DNA from: Bin5 sp965208965
GTDB taxonomy: Bacteria > Chloroflexota > Anaerolineae > Caldilineales > Caldilineaceae
Length of the DNA: 64,000 bases
Direction: 5' to 3'
NCBI GenBank assembly: GCA_965208965.1
Contig: OZ242384.1
Coordinates: 3,038,001-3,102,000, forward strand
Shown: in pieces, positions 9,432 to 18,658 of the stretch
How positions within the stretch are numbered: position 1 is the first letter of the stretch
Layout of the letters: the number at the start of each line of letters is the position of its first letter
Notes under the pieces: generated by a model
Told to the model about the DNA's origin: nothing
Seen by the model: the letters and a program-made list of their open reading frames with translations, nothing else
The model's database searches: none
Position numbers and translations under genes: made by a program

Positions 9432-10739
9432 ATGGACAACGCCCAACTAGCCCAAATGGTGACCTGGCTCGACGAAGAGCATCGGCGCGACCGCGCTGAA
9501 ATCTCACGACTGCAACAGCAGCTGGAGAGCCAGAGTGGAGACATCGTCGAACAAGCGCGTCGTATCCAGGAGCTTGAAGGACGATTGGCGTCTACGATCG
9601 CGCAATTGGGCCGATTCAATCAACTTGAACAGCAGATTGAGAACTTCAAGCAGGAACTTGGCTTAGTAATCGACCGCAGCGAAGAGGGCCACTCCCAGAC
9701 GGCCCGCGAATACGAGCGTGCCAGGCTGGCAGACAGGGAAGCACTGACAAGAGAGATAAGTGAGGTGCGCCGTGAACTGCCTCGCATCGGCCGCATCGAA
9801 GAGGCAGTCGACTTGCGTAAAGGCGAGGAAGAGCGCATGGTCGATATGATCATGGAGAGTCGGAATCAGGTGAATCTGCTTGTCAAGGATCTTGAAGAAC
9901 GCACGCGCCAGATTCCATTTCTCGCCGACCAGCGGACCGGCGACGCAAAGCGTATCGCCCAGTTGCAGCAGGAGACTGTCGAGTTGTTCAAGCGAACCGA
10001 AGCCTTCACGGGACGCTTCTCAATTCTTGAGGACGCCGACCGCCGTATGAGCGCCGAGATTGAGCGCTGGCGGCCGGTCTTTGGCGAAATCCGGGAGGAG
10101 CAGCAGCAGTTCATGGAGCGGTTGCGCGTCGAAGTCGTAGAGCGCCTCCAGGTTCTCACCCGCTGGCAAGAAATCATTGACGACCAGCAGTCGGTCGTCA
10201 ATAAGAACGAAGAACGATTGCAGTCCTTTTCCCAGACCGTCGAAACTGCACGCCGTGCCGCCAATACCATCCCTGAGTTTCAGGAAAACATTCGTCGCGA
10301 TCAGACCCAAGTGCAGGAACTTCAACGGCTGGCAGAAGAACGCGTGCGGCGGGAGATGGAAGAGTTTCAAGAGGAGTACGAGAAAAGAAGTCGCCGCGAC
10401 GGTCTTCGACAGGAGCATTTGTGGCGGGAGCAAGAGAAGAACAACAAGGAACTGCTCGATCATCTGCCTCCCATATTGCACGACCTGCGCGTGCATGAAG
10501 AGATGTTGCGCCTCCTCTGGAAACTGCAGGAACAATACGGCGGCCGCTACATCAGTGCGGCGCAACTTTGGCTCGACGGTCTGCAGACGGCCCTTGAAGA
10601 AAGGGACGAAACGATGAAAGACCTCGAAGAAGAGTGGCAGAAGCAGCGCCGCACCGCCGAACTGTATGCTCGCCAAAACAACAACACGCCCCGCATGGCC
10701 GGAGTGGTCTCCGGTGAACAGTCACAAAACCGCACCTGA
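9432..10739 (+). CDS. Long coiled-coil protein, function unknown
   Basis: A 435-residue, highly charged protein that is almost entirely helical with heptad-like spacing. Examples are RRDRAEISRLQQQLESQSGDIVEQARRIQELEGR at the N-terminus and RVRREMEEFQEEYEKRSRRDGLRQ in the middle. There is no membrane segment, signal peptide or catalytic motif. It resembles SMC-like or structural rod proteins only in composition. Its stop codon overlaps the start of selB (TGATG at 10737-10741), so the two should be translationally coupled, which makes an indirect link with SelB or selenium metabolism conceivable. The ribosome site is weak (GAAAGAAAG). I cannot assign a function. Confidence 0.75.
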   Translation: MDNAQLAQMVTWLDEEHRRDRAEISRLQQQLESQSGDIVEQARRIQELEGRLASTIAQLGRFNQLEQQIENFKQELGLVIDRSEEGHSQTAREYERARLADREALTREISEVRRELPRIGRIEEAVDLRKGEEERMVDMIMESRNQVNLLVKDLEERTRQIPFLADQRTGDAKRIAQLQQETVELFKRTEAFTGRFSILEDADRRMSAEIERWRPVFGEIREEQQQFMERLRVEVVERLQVLTRWQEIIDDQQSVVNKNEERLQSFSQTVETARRAANTIPEFQENIRRDQTQVQELQRLAEERVRREMEEFQEEYEKRSRRDGLRQEHLWREQEKNNKELLDHLPPILHDLRVHEEMLRLLWKLQEQYGGRYISAAQLWLDGLQTALEERDETMKDLEEEWQKQRRTAELYARQNNNTPRMAGVVSGEQSQNRT

Positions 10740-12667
10740 TGCGGGTCGTCGCCACTGCAGGACACGTGGACCACGGCAAGTCGACACTGGTCCAGGCGCT
10801 GACGGGAAGTAACCCCGACCGGCTTGAAGAAGAAAGACGTCGCGGGCTCACCATCGTGCTCGGCTTCGCCTGGATGGACCTGGCAATGCCGGCCGGTTCA
10901 GTAGAGCCTGTCAGCATCGTAGACGTACCCGGCCATATCGACTTCATCAAGAATATGCTTGCCGGCGTCGGCAGCGTCGACGCCGCTATCCTCGTCATCG
11001 CTGCCGACGAGGGGGTCATGCCCCAGACCCGTGAACATCTCGCCATACTGGACCTGCTCGCTCTCCCCGATGGCCTGGTTGCCCTCACAAAGACGGATCT
11101 GATTGACGACCCCGAGTGGCTGGACCTGATCGAGCTTGACATTCAGGAGATTCTTGCCGGCACACGATTGGAGGCCGCGCCAATCGTGCGCGTGAGCGCG
11201 CAGACCGGCGAAGGCCTGGATCACCTGCGATCCTCCTTGGCAGCTGCTCTGACGGCGCTACCCCCCCGACGCGATCGAGGCCGACCGCGTTTGCCTGTCG
11301 ATCGAATATTCAGCCTGCCCGGTTTCGGTACAATCGTTACCGGCACGCTGAGCGACGGACATCTTGCCGTGGGGGAACCGGTAGATATTCTTCCCGACGG
11401 GCCTTCGGGCCGCGTGCGGGCACTGCAGACGCACAAGCAGGAAATCGAACGCGCACTGCCCGGCAGCCGGGTTGCCGTAAACCTCAGCGGCATCGCTACC
11501 GACGAAATACGCCGCGGACAGGTAGCCGTCACCCCGGGAACGCTTCGGGCGACGCGACTGCTCGACGTCTCCTTTCGTCTACTTCCCGATACGCCCAAAC
11601 CGCTGCGTCACAACACGGCCGTAGACCTGTTCAGTGGAGCGTCAGAGACACCCGCCCATTTACGTCTTCTTGCTGCTGAAGAACTGCCTCCCGGCGGCGA
11701 GGGATGGCTGCAGCTGCGCCTCGATCGCCCGATTCTCGTCGCCGCCGGTGACCGCTTCATACTGCGCCAGCCATCTCCCAGCCTCACCTTGGGGGGCGGC
11801 GAAGTGCTCGACCCACATCCACGCCGGCGCTATCGACGTAACGACGCCACAGCGATCACCAGGCTGAAGACTCTGGCACAAGGGAGCCCCGATGAAATCG
11901 TGCTTCAGAGCCTGGAACGGGAACCCTTGCTTGCTGAACAGGAGCTGATCGCCGCTTCCGGACTTGACAGAGAGATTGCAGGTTCGGCAGTTCGCCGGCT
12001 TCTCGACGACAGGCTGATGCGCGGATTGGACGACCAGCGACTCCTGATAAGCGAATCGGCATACCAGCAGGTCGTCGCCGACATGCAGTCGCTCCTTGCC
12101 GAGTTCCACCGCCGCCATTCTTTGCGACAGGGCTTGCCCCGCAGTGAAGTGCGCAGCCGTCTGCGAGTGGTCGGTGCTGGAGGAGTGCGCAAAGAGTTGC
12201 CTCAACGAGCCTTCAATGACCTGGCCTCCCAGGCGAACGAGGACGGGCTGGTTGCAAGCGAAGAAAACACAGTCCGCCTTCTGGCCCACAGCGTCAGCTA
12301 TTCAGATGAACAGCAGCGGGCCGTTGACAAAACACTTGAGTCCTATGCCGACGCCCCATTCAGTCCTCCCAATGCCATCGAAACTCTCAAACTGTTGAAC
12401 GGCGATGAAGAACTGCTGGAATCGTTGGTCGAACGGGAAATTATCGTCCGGCTTCCCTCCTCCGTCTATTTTCGCCGGGAGGACTTCGACGCCGCCACAC
12501 AGAAAATTGTTGAACTGGCCCGGACCCGAGGAGCGATAACGCTGGCTGACGTGCGCGATCTGCTTGGCACCAGTCGCAAGTACGCGCAGGCGCTACTGGA
12601 AGAGCTGGACGCCCGCCGCGTCACACGCCGTGTGGGGGACGAGAGATTGTTAAGAGGTGTTGAATGA
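10739..12667 (+). CDS. selB: Selenocysteine-specific translation elongation factor SelB
   Basis: GTPase of 642 residues that delivers Sec-tRNA to UGA codons next to a SECIS element. The G domain is complete: GHVDHGKST (residues 8-16), the switch I block RRRGLTIVLGFAW, DVPGH (62-66), TKTD (117-120) and VSAQTGEG. Domains II and III follow (VDRIFSLPGFGTIVTGTL), then domain IV with winged helices that normally bind the SECIS hairpin, ending LARTRGAITLADVRDLLGTSRKYAQALLEELDARRVTRRVGDERLL. Length matches bacterial SelB (600-640). Its start overlaps the coiled-coil gene and its stop overlaps the next gene (ATGA at 12664). selA, selC and selD are not in the window. Confidence 0.95.
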   Translation: MRVVATAGHVDHGKSTLVQALTGSNPDRLEEERRRGLTIVLGFAWMDLAMPAGSVEPVSIVDVPGHIDFIKNMLAGVGSVDAAILVIAADEGVMPQTREHLAILDLLALPDGLVALTKTDLIDDPEWLDLIELDIQEILAGTRLEAAPIVRVSAQTGEGLDHLRSSLAAALTALPPRRDRGRPRLPVDRIFSLPGFGTIVTGTLSDGHLAVGEPVDILPDGPSGRVRALQTHKQEIERALPGSRVAVNLSGIATDEIRRGQVAVTPGTLRATRLLDVSFRLLPDTPKPLRHNTAVDLFSGASETPAHLRLLAAEELPPGGEGWLQLRLDRPILVAAGDRFILRQPSPSLTLGGGEVLDPHPRRRYRRNDATAITRLKTLAQGSPDEIVLQSLEREPLLAEQELIAASGLDREIAGSAVRRLLDDRLMRGLDDQRLLISESAYQQVVADMQSLLAEFHRRHSLRQGLPRSEVRSRLRVVGAGGVRKELPQRAFNDLASQANEDGLVASEENTVRLLAHSVSYSDEQQRAVDKTLESYADAPFSPPNAIETLKLLNGDEELLESLVEREIIVRLPSSVYFRREDFDAATQKIVELARTRGAITLADVRDLLGTSRKYAQALLEELDARRVTRRVGDERLLRGVE

Positions 12668-13632
12668 AGAGAGGACTCGAATACCGCCGCCTCGGCCGGA
12701 CAGGGCTCAAGGTTTCTCCCCTCTGCCTGGGCTCGATGCAGTTCGGCTGGACAGCCGATGAAGGTGCAAGTTTTGCGGTGATGGATGCATTTGCCGAGGC
12801 CGGCGGCAATTTTATCGACACCGCCGACATCTACAGCCGCTGGGTGGCAGGAAATGTAGGCGGGGAAAGCGAAACAGTGATCGGCCGCTGGCTGCGGTCA
12901 AAAGGGAACTGCCGTCAGATGATCATCGCCACCAAGGTGCGGGGTCAGATGGGGCCGGGGCCGAACGATGAGGGCCTTAGTCGGAGGCATATCCTGGATG
13001 CCTGCGAAGCCTCTCTTCGCCGCCTGCAAACCAATACCATCGACCTTTACCAGGCACACTATTTCGACGCGGACGTACCCATCGATGAGACGTTGGAGGC
13101 GCTGGATAGACTGGTCCAGCAAGGAAAAGTGCGCTACATCGGCTGTAGCAACTATCCGGCTTGGCGACTGATGGAGGCCCTCTGGGCGAGCGACAAACAC
13201 GGTTTGGCTCGCTACGATTCCTTTCAGCCCCATTACAACCTTGTGCACAGGGATGAGTTCGAGCGGGAACTGGGGGAAGTCTGCCGAACTTTCGGCATCG
13301 GAGTCATCCCTTACAGCCCGCTGGCCGCTGGATTCCTTACGGGAAAATACAACAGTGAGCGCTCTGCAGACAGCGTCCGGGCAGCAAGCGTACGCCAGCG
13401 CTATTTCAATGACGCCGGCTGGAGGGTCCTGAAAGCGGTGGAAGCTGTCGCCGGTGAACATGGAGCAACGCCGGCTGCCGTCTCACTCGCCTGGCTCCTG
13501 GCCCAACCGGGAGTGACCGCGCCGATTGTCGGCGCCAATACGGTCGAGCAGTTGCAGGGCAGTTTGAATGCTCTGGAAGTGGAACTTACTGAGGACCAGA
13601 TGGAGGCGTTGGAAGTCGCGTCAGCCTGGTGA
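12664..13632 (+). CDS. Aldo/keto reductase
   Basis: NAD(P)H-dependent aldo/keto reductase, 322 residues, similar to the YajO/Kv-beta branch. Motifs: RRLGRTGLKVSPLCLGSMQFG, NFIDTADIYS (Asp, Tyr), MIIATKVRGQMG (Lys), LYQAHYFD (His), YIGCSNYPAW and VIPYSPLAAGFLTGKY. The start overlaps the selB stop (ATGA), so it is probably the third gene of that operon. The pairing of a redox enzyme with SelB may be coincidental; no in-frame UGA has to be read through in this gene. Substrate unknown. Confidence 0.88.
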   Translation: MKRGLEYRRLGRTGLKVSPLCLGSMQFGWTADEGASFAVMDAFAEAGGNFIDTADIYSRWVAGNVGGESETVIGRWLRSKGNCRQMIIATKVRGQMGPGPNDEGLSRRHILDACEASLRRLQTNTIDLYQAHYFDADVPIDETLEALDRLVQQGKVRYIGCSNYPAWRLMEALWASDKHGLARYDSFQPHYNLVHRDEFERELGEVCRTFGIGVIPYSPLAAGFLTGKYNSERSADSVRAASVRQRYFNDAGWRVLKAVEAVAGEHGATPAAVSLAWLLAQPGVTAPIVGANTVEQLQGSLNALEVELTEDQMEALEVASAW

Positions 13633-13701
13633 CATGGAGAGGGGGCAGCGAAGCGGTGCAGTTCTCTCAGGGATGCCTTGCGCGTGTTCTCCTGCAGGAC
13701 G

Positions 13702-16700
13702 CTAGAACAGTCGCATCTGCTGGTCTTCGGCCCTCTTGCGGGTCCGTCGCGGTTCGGCCTTCTGCACCTCCTGCAGGGCCGTCTCTATATCGGTGACAAA
13801 GCCTGAGATCCCGTTTTCTATTGATTGCCCAAACAGAAAGCGCCGGTTGGAATGTGTCAGAATCAACCGTCGTTGCGCACGTGTCATGCCCACGTAGAAA
13901 AGCCGTCGCTCCTCATCCAGGTCAACGTCCCGGTTGGATGGCGTATAGGGTAGAAGCCCCTCCTCACAGCCTGCAATGAATACGACAGGGAACTCCAGTC
14001 CCTTCGCGGCGTGGAGACTCATCAGCGTCACCCGGTCGGCCCGACTGTCAAACTGGTCGGCTTCGCTATGCAATGAAATCGTCGTCAGGAACTCCTGCAG
14101 CCGGTTTCGATAAGGCGCTGCGCGCCGCTGCAGACGCTCGATTCGCTCTTCCTCGGCGTCGCTGAAGTCGGTACCGCGCAATCCGGCCCAGCCCGCGGCC
14201 GCGATTTGAAGCTGCGAAGACAGGGGCGCGGAGGCATTGCCGACCAGCTCCTCCACGAGTTCAACCGTTTGGACCAATCTTTCCCGCTGAGGTTGCCGCA
14301 AGGCACGGGTACTCGGCGCCGCTGCGATTTCCTTGAGCCAGGCCCCCGGTGTGCCGCGCCCCTCAGAAGCTTTGATCTGCCTTTCTGCCAGACCTGCCGC
14401 TTCGTCATCCGTTAGCGCCCTCTTTCCTTCCGTCAGGATACGCTGCCAATGGAATGGGATGTCTGGAGCCTGTGCTAGCCACAAGAGCGCCACAATCTCC
14501 TGCACCGGCCTCTGTTCTGCCAGTGCGGGGCCCCCGATCGTCGAATAGGGAATGCCCGACCGGTCGAAGGCTTCCTCCATCAACCTGGCCTGTGCATTGA
14601 GACGGTAAAGGACGGCGAAATCGCCGAATGTAAAGTCCTCTGGCAGACCGCTGTCGTCTACTCGCCCTGAATCCAATGAGAAGTGGCTGACCCCACCTAC
14701 CATCTGTTCCACCTGGTGGACGACATACTCTGCTTCGGCCTTATCGGTGGGTGCGCGATAGACGTCCAACTTTACCTGCTCGGCAAAGTCGGCGATCAGT
14801 GCAGTCGACTGATGATCGGGATTGTGTGAGATGACCTGCATTGCGGCGTCCAGAATCGTCTGGGCTGACCGGTAGTTTCTCTCCAGGTGGAGGCGCTTAC
14901 CACCGGGAAAGTCATCCTCAAAGGATAGAAAGTGGCGGTGATCGGCTCCTCTGAAACCATATATTGCTTGGTCCGGATCTCCGATTACGCAGATATTCGC
15001 GCCCCCAGCCGCCAGTAGTTTCAACAGCCTGTGCTGAGCCGCATTCACATCCTGATATTCATCCACAGAGATCCAGCGAAAGCGCGCCTGAACCGTACGC
15101 AGGACCGCCGCGTCCGTCTCCAGCAGCTGTGCGGCCCGCAAAATCAGATCGTCAAAATCAAGCGCGTTGGCCTCTTGTAGGGCGGCTTGATAGCGAGCCC
15201 AGGCTACGCTGCCTCTGTCCTCAGTCTTCCCCTCTGTGGTCCCTGACGTTAAGCCATTCTTGCGAGCCGATATCGCTTCCAGCGCCGCCCGCAACTCCCT
15301 TGCTCCCAACTCCGGGCAGGCGCGCCTCAGCAATGTCTGCCGGTCCGGTTCTGCGAGAATGGTGAACCTCTGCGAAACTCCGATTGCATTGCCGAACTCC
15401 CTGAGAAGGCTGGCGCCCAACTGATGAAACGTACCGACAGTGATTCGCGATGACCTCTCTGTTCCCAGCAGTTCGGTCAGCCGCTCTCGCATCTCTTCGG
15501 CCGCTCTGTTTGTGAAAGTGACAGCCAGGATCGAAGACGGCGCCGCTCCCTTCCCCTCGATCAGACGGGCAATGCGCACGGTCAGTGTGCGAGTCTTGCC
15601 GGTGCCCGGACCGGCAATGATGGCCAGTGGCGTACTGGTATGTGCGGCAGCGGTCTGCTGTTCCGAATTGAGCTGAAAGAACCAAGCGGACGCAACTCTG
15701 CCGTCTGCTTCCTTGTGGCTCTGTGGATCGGAAGAGGCATGCCCGTTCGACACAGAATCGAAGGGCAGACTGTACTGGATATCCCCTTCCGCCAAGGCGT
15801 TCTCTCCAGGCGGCGCCGCCGCTTCTGACGGCACACTCTCATCTCTCTTCCTGAGAAGATCCCGCCCTGCCGTTGTCGTACTATTCTCCTCTTTCGCCGC
15901 CGCAGGCTCGCCCGCGAATATCCCAAGCTGGAAGGAAGAAAGCCTGTCCGCCTCCCCGTCAAACATGCGGATAACGCCGTATTCACCGTCGAACCCGCTC
16001 TTCGCAACCACCTCACCTTCCCGCATTCGCCGGATTCCCTCAGCCAGAACCGGGCCGCCCGCCGCAGAGATATCCTCAATTGGGACTGCTTGCAGGATCG
16101 TCAGCTCAGGCCCCAACCTTCCCAGGAGTCGCAGGTACTCGGTCTGCACGCGCTTGGAGTTGGGGCCAACGTCCAGAACTTCGCCCAACGCCTCGGGCAG
16201 AGGAATTAGACTGGTGAAAGGAGCCGATGAGGACGGACGCGTGCCGGGAGCGCGGTCGGCCAGCTCCTCGACCCTGTGGTAGACACCGACAGTCACCGGC
16301 TTGCCGCACTGCGAACAAAGTCCCCCGTTGGCGACCGTTGTAGCCGGCTCCCAGCAGACCCCGCATTTGCGATGGCCGTCCAAATGATATTTGCCTTCCT
16401 CAGGGAAGAACTCGATAGTGCCCAGGAACTCCCTGGGGTCACCGCTCTTCAGCGCATTGAATAGCGCGTCATAGCTCAATTCGGTATCAAAGAGAGTGGC
16501 CTCTCGCGCCAGCTTCGGCGGTGAGTGGGCGTCTGAATTGGAGACGAGAGTATAGTCATCTAGCCACGAGACTCGCCAGTTCATCGGCGGATCGGAAGAG
16601 AGACCTGTTTCGACCGCGAAGATGTGCGGCGTCAGATCGGCGAAGCATGCCTCCACTGAATCGAAGCCGGACTTTGAACCGAGGATCGAGAACCAGGGTG

Positions 16701-17199
16701 TCCAGATGTGGGCAGGGATCAAGTGGCACCTGTCGTCCACCTCCAGCACAATTTCCAACAGGTCGCGGCTGTCCAGACCCAGGATTGGGCGGCCGTCCGA
16801 GCGAATGTTGCCGATCTTTTCCAGTTCGGCCTGCAGAATCGAGGTCGCCTCGACCGTAGGCGCAAAAACAATGTTGTGAACTTTGCGCGTTCGGTCATCT
16901 CTCTTGTAAATGTTGCTGATCTCGCCGCCGATCAGGAATCGAACAGGCCCTTCACAGGACGGGGGCACCTCATCGGCTATTGTTGCGGCGCACTCAGGTT
17001 TCAGTTGAAACAACCCGTCTTCTGCTGGCGCCAATTTCTCCTGCAACTCCGCCAACCAGCCAGGATGCGCAATATCACCCGTGGCGACAACCTGTACGCC
17101 CTTGAGCTGTGCCCACTTCCACAGGTGCTCAAGTGTCAGGTTCTTGCTCGTGGCTCGCGAAAAATGGGAGTGCAGATGAATATCGGCGACTAGCTTCAT
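13702..17199 (-). CDS. EndoQ-like PHP nuclease domain fused to UvrD/PcrA-type helicase
   Basis: A 1165-residue two-part protein. The first part resembles endonuclease Q: PHP metal motifs DIHLHSHFS (residues 6-14), TGDIAHPGW (about 40) and VSNSDAHSP (about 222), and a zinc-binding pair CGVC/CSQC at about 279-299. The second half is a complete superfamily 1A helicase: Walker A AGPGTGKTRTLT (about 530), DEYQDVN (about 715), GDPDQAIYGFRG, LERNYRS, SLHAAKGLEFPVVF and FYVGMTRAQRR. EndoQ proteins cut 5' of deaminated or abasic bases; the helicase could open the nicked duplex. The region between (about 400-500) is Ser/Ala/Glu-rich and may be a linker. Its ATG overlaps the stop of the nitroreductase gene (ATGA at 17196-17199). 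Function in repair is inferred from the domains. Confidence 0.9.
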   Translation of the reverse strand: MKLVADIHLHSHFSRATSKNLTLEHLWKWAQLKGVQVVATGDIAHPGWLAELQEKLAPAEDGLFQLKPECAATIADEVPPSCEGPVRFLIGGEISNIYKRDDRTRKVHNIVFAPTVEATSILQAELEKIGNIRSDGRPILGLDSRDLLEIVLEVDDRCHLIPAHIWTPWFSILGSKSGFDSVEACFADLTPHIFAVETGLSSDPPMNWRVSWLDDYTLVSNSDAHSPPKLAREATLFDTELSYDALFNALKSGDPREFLGTIEFFPEEGKYHLDGHRKCGVCWEPATTVANGGLCSQCGKPVTVGVYHRVEELADRAPGTRPSSSAPFTSLIPLPEALGEVLDVGPNSKRVQTEYLRLLGRLGPELTILQAVPIEDISAAGGPVLAEGIRRMREGEVVAKSGFDGEYGVIRMFDGEADRLSSFQLGIFAGEPAAAKEENSTTTAGRDLLRKRDESVPSEAAAPPGENALAEGDIQYSLPFDSVSNGHASSDPQSHKEADGRVASAWFFQLNSEQQTAAAHTSTPLAIIAGPGTGKTRTLTVRIARLIEGKGAAPSSILAVTFTNRAAEEMRERLTELLGTERSSRITVGTFHQLGASLLREFGNAIGVSQRFTILAEPDRQTLLRRACPELGARELRAALEAISARKNGLTSGTTEGKTEDRGSVAWARYQAALQEANALDFDDLILRAAQLLETDAAVLRTVQARFRWISVDEYQDVNAAQHRLLKLLAAGGANICVIGDPDQAIYGFRGADHRHFLSFEDDFPGGKRLHLERNYRSAQTILDAAMQVISHNPDHQSTALIADFAEQVKLDVYRAPTDKAEAEYVVHQVEQMVGGVSHFSLDSGRVDDSGLPEDFTFGDFAVLYRLNAQARLMEEAFDRSGIPYSTIGGPALAEQRPVQEIVALLWLAQAPDIPFHWQRILTEGKRALTDDEAAGLAERQIKASEGRGTPGAWLKEIAAAPSTRALRQPQRERLVQTVELVEELVGNASAPLSSQLQIAAAGWAGLRGTDFSDAEEERIERLQRRAAPYRNRLQEFLTTISLHSEADQFDSRADRVTLMSLHAAKGLEFPVVFIAGCEEGLLPYTPSNRDVDLDEERRLFYVGMTRAQRRLILTHSNRRFLFGQSIENGISGFVTDIETALQEVQKAEPRRTRKRAEDQQMRLF

Positions 17200-17861
17200 T
17201 CTGTCTGCCAGTTGTTCCAGTAAGTCCTGTCGCGCATCGGCTTCCGTTTGGCCGGGCGGAAGTCGTCGCCTCTGAAGTAGGCCACCGGCAGCAGCGCGGC
17301 TTGGGAGATATCGTCGGGAATGCCTAGCAACTCGGCGATTTCACCTTCATGCCGCAAATGAAGAGTCGTCCAGGCGGAGCCTAGTCCTCTGGCTCGAAGC
17401 GCCATCATGAACGACCATGCGGCCGGCAGGATGGAGCCGTAGTGCCCGGCCTGTGAAGCCGGCGAGGCATCCTCGGGGCGGCCTTCGATGCATGGGATAA
17501 CCAGCACTGGCACATCCTGCAAATTGTCGGCCAAATACTGTGCGGAACTGATCACACGCTGCATCTGTCTGTCTTCGGTGGTCGCGTCCGGTCCCGTAGG
17601 CACACTCCGAGTGGCATTGTAGGCGTACCACACCTTACGGTATCGCTCGGCGATGAAGCGCTTCTTCTCGCCATCGGTTACCACGACGAAGTGCCAGTTC
17701 TGACGGTTGCTGCCTGTTGGGGCCTGCCCTGCAATCTCCAGGCACTGCTGGATGATTTCGCTCTCTACCGGACGATTCAGGTCCAGTCGTTTTCGCACCG
17801 AACGCGTGGTAGTCAACAGATGGTCGGCAACTGCCAGGTTGTCAGGCGTTGACAGAATCAT
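17196..17861 (-). CDS. Nitroreductase family FMN oxidoreductase
   Basis: A 221-residue nitroreductase-fold protein, normally an FMN-binding homodimer that reduces nitro compounds or quinones with NAD(P)H. Seen: TTRSVRKRLDLNRPVESEIIQQCLEIAGQAPTGSNRQNWHFVVV, the FMN phosphate-binding opening (RSxR with the SNRQNW block), and the C-terminal ALRARGLGSAWTTLHLRHEGEIAELLGIPDDI. The stop overlaps the helicase start and the start overlaps the Uma2 stop (17858-17861), so three genes are coupled. The physiological substrate is unknown. Confidence 0.85.
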   Translation of the reverse strand: MILSTPDNLAVADHLLTTTRSVRKRLDLNRPVESEIIQQCLEIAGQAPTGSNRQNWHFVVVTDGEKKRFIAERYRKVWYAYNATRSVPTGPDATTEDRQMQRVISSAQYLADNLQDVPVLVIPCIEGRPEDASPASQAGHYGSILPAAWSFMMALRARGLGSAWTTLHLRHEGEIAELLGIPDDISQAALLPVAYFRGDDFRPAKRKPMRDRTYWNNWQTE

Positions 17862-18589
17862 TTGGCCTCCTTGCGGCGCCGTGCCAGAGCGGCGCAGAAT
17901 CTCTTGTGTTCCTCAGACTTAAGCCCCTGCTGCAACGTCTCCAATACGCCGGAAAGATTGCCGGCCAGGAGCGCGCCTGGCAGCAACCACAGCCCCGGGA
18001 AGCGTTCGCTTTTCAAAACGCCGTCCCCGTCCGGCTGCTGCTCCACATAGACGCCGTCACGCAGAACAAACCAGATTACACGTTTCTCATAGGCTAGATA
18101 CAGGATGTACTCAGGCACGCCACTTCGGGCGTAGACCCGCTTCTTTTGGTTCAGATCATAGCTGGCGCTGCTGGCGGATACTTCCAGAATCAGTTCCGGC
18201 GCGCCTTCCAGATAGCCGTCCTCTCCAACACTGGAACCTCCCCCGGATTCCGGGGTTAGCCGCAATAGGGCATCAGGCTGAGGCTCGTTCTCCAGGTCTA
18301 GTCGCAGAGTCGAGTTGTCGCTGCCTTCTGAGCCTGGTGTGGCAGCCACATAGGTACCGATCCAGACTATAGCGTCGAAGTGTGGTTTTCCGTGTTCGCG
18401 ATATCGTGCCGGGGATGGCATATACACGACTCCCTCAATGAGTTCGGCTTTCTTTATTTCAGGGTGGGCCGCGTAAATGCGCTCAAACTCAGCGCGTGTC
18501 AACCGGTCGCCGTTATTCAAGGGCGGCACCGTCGCCCTGTCTCTTGAATCTGAAGACGTCCTAGTGCGCTCGACTGCTGTAACAGCCAT
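17858..18589 (-). CDS. Uma2 family (DUF820) PD-(D/E)XK endonuclease-like protein
   Basis: About 243 residues from the ATG at 18589. The Uma2 core is clear: LTRAEFERIYAAHPEIKKAELIEGVVYMPSPARYREHG, QPDALLRL (catalytic Asp), APELILEVSASSASYDLNQKKRVYARSGVPEYILY (Glu and Lys of the PD-(D/E)XK fold), then a hydrophobic tail. Uma2 proteins are abundant in Chloroflexota and cyanobacteria; a biological role is unsettled. A longer frame runs up to 18634 but the extra residues are low-complexity. The stop overlaps the nitroreductase start by four bases. Confidence 0.82.
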   Translation of the reverse strand: MAVTAVERTRTSSDSRDRATVPPLNNGDRLTRAEFERIYAAHPEIKKAELIEGVVYMPSPARYREHGKPHFDAIVWIGTYVAATPGSEGSDNSTLRLDLENEPQPDALLRLTPESGGGSSVGEDGYLEGAPELILEVSASSASYDLNQKKRVYARSGVPEYILYLAYEKRVIWFVLRDGVYVEQQPDGDGVLKSERFPGLWLLPGALLAGNLSGVLETLQQGLKSEEHKRFCAALARRRKEAK

Positions 18590-18658
18590 GGCAGTTCTCC
18601 TTGCCCTTCCACCATTGCCTCGCGGTGCCCGCATTATACCCGATCCAAAGGACCGGAT

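Noticed and set aside
10739..12667. Search for a tRNA-Sec gene or SECIS hairpin near selB
   Set aside because: No long tRNA-like sequence with a TTCGAAT-type loop was seen in the surrounding 5 kb.
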